In this document: piece after piece, positions 8,321 through 14,433 of the stretch | Layout of the letters: every line of letters begins with the position of its first letter | Numbering within the stretch: the first letter of the stretch is position 1 | Origin: DATDQA01 sp035292505 | Lineage (GTDB): Bacteria > Bacteroidota > Bacteroidia > Chitinophagales > Saprospiraceae | DNA length: 19,912 nt | Reading direction: 5' to 3' | Assembly: GCA_035292505.1 (NCBI GenBank) | Contig: DATDQA010000132.1 | Span: 1-19,912 of the forward strand | Made by a program: the position numbers and the translations under genes | Notes under the pieces: generated by a model | Seen by the model: only the letters and a program-made list of their open reading frames with translations | Told to the model about the DNA's origin: nothing | Databases searched by the model: none

Positions 8321-8428
8321 GGTAAAACAGGTAACATCGGCGAAACCGGTTAAGCCGGTAAAACGGGAAAAACCGGAAAAGCTGGTAAAAACTGTAAAGC
8401 CGGGAAAGACGGTAAAGCTGGTATTACA
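8321..8428. repeat. Degenerate 9-nt tandem repeat, twelve units
   Basis: Twelve consecutive 9-nt units on the + strand follow GGTAAAnCC: GGTAAAACA, GGTAACATC, GGCGAAACC, GGTTAAGCC, GGTAAAACG, GGAAAAACC, GGAAAAGCT, GGTAAAAAC, TGTAAAGCC, GGGAAAGAC, GGTAAAGCT, GGTATTACA. The + strand frame in phase with the units reads as collagen-like Gly-Lys-Xaa, but it is broken by a TAA in unit four and preceded by TGA, so it is not an intact gene. It lies just upstream of the icmF promoter box. Confidence 0.75.
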
Positions 8429-8433
8429 ACTCA

Positions 8434-8461
8434 CTTACCGTCTGCTTTCCCTGACGGTAAG
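8434..8461. other. Perfect 9-bp inverted repeat (hairpin)
   Basis: CTTACCGTC (8434-8442) and GACGGTAAG (8453-8461) form a perfect 9-bp stem around a 10-nt loop. It abuts the 9-nt repeat tract and lies about 92 bp downstream of the Nudix stop on the - strand. No T-run follows on either strand, so it is not a classical intrinsic terminator, though it could stabilise or end the hemD-Nudix transcript. Confidence 0.5.
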
Positions 8462-8480
8462 CGAGCGAACCTAAGAACCC

Positions 8481-8494
8481 GCGGCTTTAGCCGC
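8481..8494. other. Compact palindrome GCGGCTTTAGCCGC
   Basis: GCGGC and GCCGC pair around TTTA (the stem can extend to GCGGCT/AGCCGC). A second element with the same GGCTTYAGCC core but a different, still paired, outer stem is at 19220-19233. This suggests a small REP-like intergenic palindrome family, here 58 bp after the Nudix stop, where it could act as a transcript-end hairpin. Confidence 0.45.
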
Positions 8495-8508
8495 ATCTCT
8501 TTCACACT

Positions 8509-8562
8509 CCGGATTCCCCGATTTCTCCGATTTCCTCTGCTTTCTCTATCCTCTATTTCCTC
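8509..8562. repeat. Degenerate 9-nt pyrimidine-rich tandem repeat, six units
   Basis: On the + strand the units read CCGGATTCC, CCGATTTCT, CCGATTTCC, TCTGCTTTC, TCTATCCTC, TATTTCCTC. The first three are close copies and the rest decay. The tract overlaps the last codons and stop of the Nudix gene, so part of the C terminus of that protein may derive from repeat expansion. Confidence 0.45.
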
Positions 8563-9194
8563 CCTACCTCTGCATCGCGCAACACCTCTGTAAACTCGCT
8601 CAGCATCATCGCCGTCGCTCCCCAGATCAGATGCCCATTGACATTGTAACAAGGTACCTCTGGTAAAATCTGTCCATCCATAAGAGGAATATGGGCAAGG
8701 ACCCGTGTCTCGTGTTTGAGAAATATATCTATCGGTACTTCAAGGATAAGTTCAACTTCGGATTCTTGCGCGTGCCATCCGGAGTATTGGTGTAGGTATG
8801 CGACAATTGGATAGACAAGATGATTACTGACAGGGATATGCAGACTTGTAAGCTGTCCTAATGTGGTGATGGATTCTACTGGACTGCCAATCTCCTCGAA
8901 ACTTTCTCTGAGTGCAGTCTCTTTGAGTGACTCATTACGCATGGCACGACCGCCGGGGAAACTGATCTGCCCTGCATGCACATCGCCCTGAATTGACTTT
9001 CTTCGGATCAGAACTACATGCCACGTGCTTGCCTTCTCGAAAAGCAAAACGAGCACTGCCGCTTTACGCACATCTGCGCGTATAGACATGCTGGCAATAC
9101 GGCTGAGATGAGCCATCCGAAATTGGTACTCTTTACCGGGTAATGGTAGCTTGAGTTGATCTCCCAAATGGCGGATCAGAACAGGAATATCCAT
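8553..9194 (-). CDS. Nudix hydrolase, CoA pyrophosphatase family
   Basis: This 213-residue protein carries both the CoA-pyrophosphatase signature and a Nudix box. The former reads VVLIRRKSIQGDVHAGQISF followed by PGG (60-82). The Nudix box reads GRAMRNE, then SLKETALRESFEEIG (82-104), and fits G-x5-E-x7-RE-U-xEE with its metal-binding glutamates. Family members cleave CoA or oxidised CoA to phosphopantetheine and 3',5'-ADP, and some act on other nucleoside diphosphate derivatives. The ATG at 9194 gives the usual family N terminus (helix followed by LKLPLPGKEYQFRMAHLSR); a GTG at 9221 would add nine residues and is less likely. It follows hemD by 66 bp on the same strand and probably shares its transcript. 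Confidence 0.88.
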   Translation of the reverse strand: MDIPVLIRHLGDQLKLPLPGKEYQFRMAHLSRIASMSIRADVRKAAVLVLLFEKASTWHVVLIRRKSIQGDVHAGQISFPGGRAMRNESLKETALRESFEEIGSPVESITTLGQLTSLHIPVSNHLVYPIVAYLHQYSGWHAQESEVELILEVPIDIFLKHETRVLAHIPLMDGQILPEVPCYNVNGHLIWGATAMMLSEFTEVLRDAEVGRK

Positions 9195-9260
9195 TTTGGA
9201 ATGTGATTGTCCTGAAGTCACTTGCGTACCCCTGGCTTTAAGTGTCAGCCCGGCCTTGAT

Positions 9261-10058
9261 TTATTTCACTTTACCGTTAGACTTATTGGATACCTGGAGG
9301 TAATTTTCTAGTGCCATGGACATCGACGGCACATTCGGTGCGGGAGCATGTACATTGAGTATAAGACCATACTCGATCACCGCGTCACAGGTACTTTGTC
9401 CATAGGCAGCGATACGCGTCTCGTTTTGTTTGAAATCCGGGAAGTTTTCAAAGAGAGATTTGATTCCGAGTGGACTAAAGAAGACGAGCATGTCATAGGT
9501 AATATCCGCAAGATCAGACAAGTCGCTACTTACAGTACGATACATCAAGGCCTCCTGATACCTGATGTTCTTTTCATCGAGAAATGAAATGATCGGTTTG
9601 CTTCCGAGATTAGAGCAGGGGAGAAGGAATTGATCATTGTCCCGATGGCGCAACAGATAGGTCGTCAGATCCTGGATATCACGCGTACCTGCGAAGACTT
9701 TCCGCTTCCGGTAGATAATAAATTTCTGAAGGTAATTGGCAATCGCCTCACTCAGGCAAAAATATTTGGTGTCCGGCGAAATTTTGATCCGCATCTCCTC
9801 ACACATCCGGAAATAATGATCGACTGCGTTTTTACTCGTCATGATCACAGAAGGAAATGTCTCGGGGCGGATACGGGCTTTTCTAAATTCTTTTTCAGGG
9901 ACTCCTTCGACATGAATAAACGTCCTCCAATCCACAGCGATCCCATATTTCTGCGAAAGCTCATAGTATGGCGACCTTTCAGGTTTGGGCTGATCGACAA
10001 GGATCGTATTAACGTGTTTGAGTTGTCCACGAATTTGAGCGGCAGAAGAATCAGGCAT
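9261..10058 (-). CDS. hemD: Uroporphyrinogen-III synthase
   Basis: This 265-residue protein has the two-lobed HemD pattern in its Bacteroidota form: VNTILVDQPKPERSPYYELS and VDWRTFIHVEGV in the first lobe, PSVIMTSKNAVDHYF, KYFCLSEAIANYLQ and FLLPCSNLGSKPIISFL in the middle, and DMLVFFSPLGIKSLFENF and RIAAYGQSTCDAVIEYGL in the second lobe. The enzyme cyclises hydroxymethylbilane to uroporphyrinogen III in the cytoplasm, the branch point to haem, sirohaem and cobalamin. The last is of note because IcmF in the same window needs B12. Sequence conservation in HemD is low, so the context matters: the DUF4271 gene ends 21 bp upstream, a pairing common in Bacteroidota. No other haem genes are present in the window. 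Confidence 0.88.
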   Translation of the reverse strand: MPDSSAAQIRGQLKHVNTILVDQPKPERSPYYELSQKYGIAVDWRTFIHVEGVPEKEFRKARIRPETFPSVIMTSKNAVDHYFRMCEEMRIKISPDTKYFCLSEAIANYLQKFIIYRKRKVFAGTRDIQDLTTYLLRHRDNDQFLLPCSNLGSKPIISFLDEKNIRYQEALMYRTVSSDLSDLADITYDMLVFFSPLGIKSLFENFPDFKQNETRIAAYGQSTCDAVIEYGLILNVHAPAPNVPSMSMALENYLQVSNKSNGKVK

Positions 10059-10079
10059 ACTTATGTGACCTATTATCAG

Positions 10080-11093
10080 CTAGTTATGAAAGAATTTTAC
10101 CAACGTGAACAAGGGTAAAATTTCAACGGCGCAAAGATAGATAAAAAAGCGAAAGGGATTTGTACCTATCATTGATCCACTGATCAGGAGTCCGCGGAAC
10201 TGACGCATCAGATAGACCAGGCCGCACAGGACAATCCCGCTTACCGCAATTGCCCTGTACATGCCGTCCGGTCCAAACGCGAGAAATAAATTGACCGGGA
10301 GCAGACCGACGCCCAACAGGATATTGTGCAAGAGAATACTAAAGCTGAAATGCGACGTTTCCTTCGTCATTGGATAGGTGCTACCCAGTATGCTCAGCGA
10401 GAGATGCCTGAGCAGATACACCACTGTGACGAGACCTATGCACGACCATACGGACTGAAATATCCATGCTGTCCAACCAAACTCATGACCCAGGAAATAC
10501 ATGAACATGCCCCCGTTCAGAAAGAAAATGACATAGATGGTATAGTAGAGGTATTGAGTAGTAGCAAATCGCTGCTCCCGATAGAGCAGTGCTGAAAGGT
10601 TCTCATTGAGCGCTGCGCGATAGATTTTCTGTAACAATTCCCGGTTCAAACTCATTCCCCATGCGAGCAGAGAGAAGGCGACACCGAATAAGAGCACGAA
10701 TACCAGCGGTGTTTCTTTAGGTGCAGGTTGCGAACTGATAACTGGAGGGATCACAATGGCGTCGGTTTTTTCTTCCGTGGTGGTCTTTTCTTCAGCTATC
10801 GCTAATGAATCGGTATGCCTCAAACCATCCCCCTTTATCACGGCAGTTCTGTGTTCTGCCGTATCTGTCGTCGCACGCATCTTGTGGGTATCAACAGGAT
10901 TAATTTCCGGAGTGGTGACTGCCGAGGCTGGAATGACAGTTTTGGAAGTCTCCGATTTTGAAGGAGCCACGCGAGCTGTTGAACCAACCGTATCTTTTCT
11001 CCATAAGAGTTCAAATGGATTCGGGTTTTGTGCAGCCAAAGTCTGTACAATGCACATCATCCATACTACTGCCACGATCAGGTTGGGTCGCAT
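10080..11093 (-). CDS. DUF4271-domain inner-membrane protein
   Basis: This 337-residue protein starts with a signal sequence (MRPNLIVAVVWMMCIVQTLA) and a Thr/Ser/Lys-rich, low-complexity region to about residue 125. Six hydrophobic helices follow: PLVFVLLFGVAFSLLAWGMS, YLYYTIYVIFFLNGG, WIFQSVWSCIGLVTVVYLL, FSILLHNILLGVGLLPVNLF, AIAVSGIVLCGLVYLM and FFIYLCAVEILPLFTLVKFF. The FFIYLCAVEILPL end is typical of DUF4271 proteins encoded directly before hemD. The molecular function is unknown. A TTG 12 bp further upstream (11105) is in frame but lies inside the -7 promoter box TACCTTTG, so the ATG at 11093 is preferred. It is the first gene of the probable DUF4271-hemD-Nudix operon. Confidence 0.85.
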   Translation of the reverse strand: MRPNLIVAVVWMMCIVQTLAAQNPNPFELLWRKDTVGSTARVAPSKSETSKTVIPASAVTTPEINPVDTHKMRATTDTAEHRTAVIKGDGLRHTDSLAIAEEKTTTEEKTDAIVIPPVISSQPAPKETPLVFVLLFGVAFSLLAWGMSLNRELLQKIYRAALNENLSALLYREQRFATTQYLYYTIYVIFFLNGGMFMYFLGHEFGWTAWIFQSVWSCIGLVTVVYLLRHLSLSILGSTYPMTKETSHFSFSILLHNILLGVGLLPVNLFLAFGPDGMYRAIAVSGIVLCGLVYLMRQFRGLLISGSMIGTNPFRFFIYLCAVEILPLFTLVKFFHN

Positions 11094-11102
11094 CGCTGTG
11101 GG

Positions 11103-11110
11103 CAAAGGTA
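11103..11110 (-). promoter_or_regulatory. Promoter -7 box TACCTTTG for the DUF4271-hemD-Nudix operon
   Basis: A full match to TAnnTTTG on the - strand ends 9 nt before the ATG at 11093. The predicted transcript starts within a few bases of the ATG. A -33 TTG at standard spacing is not evident. Confidence 0.55.
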
Positions 11111-11143
11111 TAGAATGTGGGATAACGAGAGTTGCGAGTTGAA

Positions 11144-11185
11144 GGAATTTCGGATCTCGGATTTCGGATTGCAGATTCGAGGATC
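11144..11185. repeat. Degenerate 7-nt tandem repeat, six units
   Basis: On the + strand the units read GGAATTT, CGGATCT, CGGATTT, CGGATTG, CAGATTC, GAGGATC; on the - strand the consensus is AAATCCG. It has six units and 42 bp, the same size and period as the tract at 4866-4907. It sits in the gap between the symporter stop and the DUF4271 promoter. Confidence 0.6.
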
Positions 11186-11210
11186 AGTGTTTTGAGTTCG
11201 AGATGGTTTT

Positions 11211-11242
11211 CTCTCACTCTCTCACCTTCTCACCTTCTGTTT
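11211..11242. repeat. Degenerate 8-nt tandem repeat, four units
   Basis: CTCTCACT, CTCTCACC, TTCTCACC, TTCTGTTT on the + strand form a purine-rich GGTGAGAA-type tract on the - strand, directly after the symporter stop codon. Confidence 0.4.
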
Positions 11243-11243
11243 T

Positions 11244-13148
11244 TCACTGAAACTCCAACCTGCTCCAATTCCTCTTCAGCAAATAGCCGCTGACCAGGGC
11301 AAGTACCAAAGCTATCATGCCAGCAATGTGTTGTCCATAGATAAAATAACCCATTGAAAATAACAGACCATATACCATGATACAGCCGATCAGCATATTC
11401 CACAGTTCAAAAGTGAGAGAGACCCCTTTCTGTGATGGTGCCTTTCCGGTAATATGAATCCAACCGCGACCATGAGGCTTGATGCGCTCCACAAATCTTT
11501 GCAATGTTTCAATATTGTCGGGGGGAGTTATAATTGTGACCACGATCCATCCGATTGTCGTGATCACCACTCCAAGGACGAGCCGTTGATAATCGGGCAT
11601 TTCACCCTGGTAGATAAACTGGAAATAAATGGCTACAGCAAATGAAATAAACATCGCCGCAATTTCACTGTACGCATTGATACGCCACCAGAACCATCGC
11701 AGGATAAAAATGAGCCCGGTGCCGGCACCGATTTGCAATAGAATGTTGAAAGCCTGTAGTGCATTGGTAAGAAGTAATGCAAACACGGCGCCCAATGCCA
11801 TCAGGACTACTGTGGCAATCCGTCCATACAGCACGAGTTTTTTTTCATTTGCCTCAGGTGCGATGAAGCGTTTATAAAAATCATTCACCACATACGATGC
11901 CCCCCAGTTGAGATGTGTGGAAATGGTTGACATAAATGCCGCGATGAGTGCAGCAATAACAAGACCAATTAATCCTTTGGGTAAATGCGCCAGCATCGCC
12001 GAAAAAGCAACATCGTGACCGAGTTTGTCATTGGGTAATTGCTTCGGAGTAAAAGCCTTGCGTAACGACGTCAATCCTTCACTCTGGATGCGCAAAGCGT
12101 GATATCGCGCGACATCTTCCTGTGGCACATCGGTAGCATTTTGATTCACTTTTTCGGCGATCGCAACCATTTCTTCTGTCTGAAGTGTTGCGTTGGCCAT
12201 TTCACGTACGGACTGATCGTCCATCGGGAACACGACAATCGAACACAATGCAATAAGAATCCACGGCCATGGCCTGAGGGCATAGTGTGCGATATTGAAA
12301 AAAATTGTAGCCCCTGCTGCATGCTTTTCATTTTTTGCTGCGAGAACACGCTGCACGATATATCCACCGCCGCCTGGCTCTGCTCCCGGATACCAGGTAC
12401 TCCACCACTGCACAGCGAGCGGCATGAGGAATAAGGGAATGTAAATCGCAGGATCACTAAAGACAGGAATGAATGGAGTTTTTACACTCACATCGGGCCT
12501 ACTGAGAAGATTGCTCAGGCCACCGATCTCTGGTAGTCGCAATATCACAATCGCAGCTGCTACCATGCCGATCATCGCCAGGATAAACTGAAAGAAGTCT
12601 GTGAGAATAACCCCCCGCAATCCACCCAATGAAGTATAGATCACCGTGATCACCGAACCGATGACCACCACCTGTACCGGTGTCAGACCAAGTAGTACAC
12701 CGCCAATTTTTATCGCTGCCAGGGACACCGATGCCATGATCATGACATTGAAAAACACACCGAGGTAAAGTGCTCTGAATCCACGCAGAAATGACGCGGC
12801 TCTACCAGAGTAGCGCAACTCGTAGAATTCCAGATCAGTCATAATCCCTGATCTCCGCCAGAGCTTCGCGTAGACAAATACAGTCAGCATGCCGGTCAGC
12901 AGATAAGCCCACCACACCCAATTGCCGGCCACGCCATTTCTGCGTACAATGTCTGTGACGAGATTCGGCGTATCTGCTGAAAATGTCGTCGCCACCATCG
13001 ATGTGCCAAGCAGCCACCAGGGCATACTGCGGCCCGAGAGAAAAAATTCGGCATAGCTTTTCCCTGCTTTGCGCGAAGCAATCACCCCGATGAGTAAAGA
13101 AATGAAGAAGAAGGCGAAAATGATGATCCAGTCGATGAGATCCAGCAT
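11244..13148 (-). CDS. Sodium:solute symporter family protein (SSS)
   Basis: This 634-residue membrane protein has about 13 or more hydrophobic helices. The N terminus reads LIDWIIIFAFFFISLLIGVI, then AEFFLSGRSMPWWLLGTSMV and TTFSADTPNLVTDIVRRNGV, the pattern of the SSS first core helices with the Ser/Thr/Asp-rich Na+ region. QVVVIGSVITVIYTSLGGLR and GVILTDFFQFILAMIGM are diagnostic of helices around TM5-6. An extended loop at about 320-385 (MREMANA to PKQLPNDKLGHD-like sequence) and a C-terminal extension of TM helices (from LWNMLIGCIMVYG) are typical of the longer Bacteroidota members. The substrate cannot be told from sequence (sugar, amino acid or organic acid). It is flanked by a 303-bp gap upstream and by the DUF4271 operon downstream on the same strand. 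Confidence 0.9.
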   Translation of the reverse strand: MLDLIDWIIIFAFFFISLLIGVIASRKAGKSYAEFFLSGRSMPWWLLGTSMVATTFSADTPNLVTDIVRRNGVAGNWVWWAYLLTGMLTVFVYAKLWRRSGIMTDLEFYELRYSGRAASFLRGFRALYLGVFFNVMIMASVSLAAIKIGGVLLGLTPVQVVVIGSVITVIYTSLGGLRGVILTDFFQFILAMIGMVAAAIVILRLPEIGGLSNLLSRPDVSVKTPFIPVFSDPAIYIPLFLMPLAVQWWSTWYPGAEPGGGGYIVQRVLAAKNEKHAAGATIFFNIAHYALRPWPWILIALCSIVVFPMDDQSVREMANATLQTEEMVAIAEKVNQNATDVPQEDVARYHALRIQSEGLTSLRKAFTPKQLPNDKLGHDVAFSAMLAHLPKGLIGLVIAALIAAFMSTISTHLNWGASYVVNDFYKRFIAPEANEKKLVLYGRIATVVLMALGAVFALLLTNALQAFNILLQIGAGTGLIFILRWFWWRINAYSEIAAMFISFAVAIYFQFIYQGEMPDYQRLVLGVVITTIGWIVVTIITPPDNIETLQRFVERIKPHGRGWIHITGKAPSQKGVSLTFELWNMLIGCIMVYGLLFSMGYFIYGQHIAGMIALVLALVSGYLLKRNWSRLEFQ

Positions 13149-13451
13149 GTGCGTTCAGTTTTAACAAGAAGACTCCTGAAAGGTAGGATTTGTCTCGTGA
13201 AATACGAGCACTTTGGAAAGCGGAATGTATACAGGGATGTGGAAAGGAACTGGTCGGGGGAAGAGATTTGTGTGGTTGTGAATAGTTCCGCCTTGCCAAT
13301 GGTCATTTCAGAGTTTTCCTCACATCGATCTGTACCTACTCCAAACAAATGTTCTTTGACCGAGTCCACAGAACCATCAGGAGGGAAGGACGTGGTGATA
13401 TGGGAAGAGTTCAGGGTGACCGCTTTTGTTCCGTCCAATTTCACCACTGTG
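13149..13451. other. 303-bp gap between the PqqB-like gene and the symporter
   Basis: No supported gene lies here. On the - strand a GTG-started frame (13447 down into the symporter 5' end) gives VKLDGTKAVTLNSSHITTSF followed by unrecognised sequence; it has an in-frame stop just upstream and overlaps the symporter start, so it is probably spurious or a decayed fragment. The only regulatory-looking element is the -7-like box at 13178-13185. Confidence 0.5.
13178..13185 (-). promoter_or_regulatory. Possible promoter -7 box TACCTTTC for the symporter
   Basis: TACCTTTC on the - strand differs from TAnnTTTG only at the last base and lies 29 nt before the symporter ATG, leaving a short 5' leader. 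No clear -33 element is seen, so this is tentative. Confidence 0.35.
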
Positions 13452-14414
13452 CTACAGCCTCACGACATCTCCCATCCTCGCCACCTTGAATCCGCGTTTC
13501 AGTATCTCTTCCGTCTGTTTGCTCAGTTCATCTAAAGCGGGATTCGTATGATTCAGATGAATGAAATACAGCTTCTGTTTTTCTTCAATCGGCAGATGTT
13601 CAAAAAGGGCCATACTTTCTGTGATGAAAGGGTGGGGGATCTCTGAGATGTCCCGATCATTTATTTCCGCTGCATCATAGAAGGTGCCATCGATCAAAGC
13701 ATAATCGACGTCCGCGATGGCTTCAATGATTGATGTCTCCCACTTTTCCCACTTATCGATGTCGGGGATAAACAGGGCGCGTTTGTGCGGCCCTTCGATG
13801 AGATAACCGACTGTTTCCGAAAATTCATCGCGATGAGGGACGGTAAATGGGATGATACGTAGATTGGAAGTGAGCTGCACCGCATTCTGATGCGTGAGTG
13901 AATGAAGTGTGACATTGTGCTGTGACACGAGTAGACTCCAGGGACCGTTCTTTTGCAAAAACTCCCGCATGCGAGGCATTACATAGACAGGAACCCGATC
14001 TGCATGCATCGCTTCTTTGCCGAGGTACATCAGCCCACTATAGTGTCCGATATGCGCATGTGTCAGAAAAATTCCATCAGGAGTCCTCGCCGAAACGAAA
14101 TCACCGGTGTGCATCAGCATCACCATCTGTGCCGGCAGATCTGGTGTTGCTTCGAGCAGATAGCGTTTATTGTGTTGCGGATCGATGAGCCCGAGAGACA
14201 CGACTTTCCTCCTCGGATCTGGCTGCGTGAAGAGTTCCTTGCAACATTGCCGCTGGCAACCAATATGTGGTGAGCCGCCATCCTGGACGGTGCCGAGGAT
14301 GAGGAGGTATGGTGATGCGGTATCAACCAAATTGGTATGAGCGACAATTGCTTTTGCAATGTCTGGATTGAAGAAGACAGAGAGGAGCGGGATTACGATG
14401 TTGAGGAAGAACAT
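13452..14414 (-). CDS. PqqB-like metallo-beta-lactamase-fold hydrolase, exported
   Basis: This 320-residue protein starts with a hydrophobic signal (MFFLNIVIPLLSVFF), so it is likely periplasmic. LLILGTVQDGGSPHIGCQRQ, then a CC pair, is the hallmark of PqqB-like proteins. The metal motif reads THAHIGHYSGL: His119, His121 and His124 are kept, but the Asp of HxHxDH is Gly. Further candidate ligands are His194 (VPHRDE), Asp218/Asp220 (FIPDID) and His289 (FIHLNHTNP). Its substrate is unknown and no other pqq gene is present. I chose the ATG at 14414; a TTG at 14444 would overlap the upstream gene. Only 19 bp separate this start from the end of the cyclase-lipase gene, so both are probably co-transcribed. 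Confidence 0.82.
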   Translation of the reverse strand: MFFLNIVIPLLSVFFNPDIAKAIVAHTNLVDTASPYLLILGTVQDGGSPHIGCQRQCCKELFTQPDPRRKVVSLGLIDPQHNKRYLLEATPDLPAQMVMLMHTGDFVSARTPDGIFLTHAHIGHYSGLMYLGKEAMHADRVPVYVMPRMREFLQKNGPWSLLVSQHNVTLHSLTHQNAVQLTSNLRIIPFTVPHRDEFSETVGYLIEGPHKRALFIPDIDKWEKWETSIIEAIADVDYALIDGTFYDAAEINDRDISEIPHPFITESMALFEHLPIEEKQKLYFIHLNHTNPALDELSKQTEEILKRGFKVARMGDVVRL

Positions 14415-14433
14415 TAGAATAGGATGATACTTA

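Noticed and set aside
8296..8337. Longer N terminus for IcmF starting at an ATG at 8337
   Set aside because: The extra 14 codons cover the -7 box and enter the 9-nt repeat tract; family alignment favours MAITVSVPD at 8295.
8289..8474. Lys/Val/Pro-rich 61-residue frame on the + strand
   Set aside because: It is the out-of-phase translation of the 9-nt repeat and overlaps the icmF start and promoter.
11094..11105. TTG start for the DUF4271 protein
   Set aside because: The TTG is part of the promoter box TACCTTTG; the ATG at 11093 begins a good signal peptide.
13082..13447. 121-residue GTG-started frame on the - strand
   Set aside because: It overlaps the symporter 5' end out of frame, has no recognisable domain and uses a weak start.
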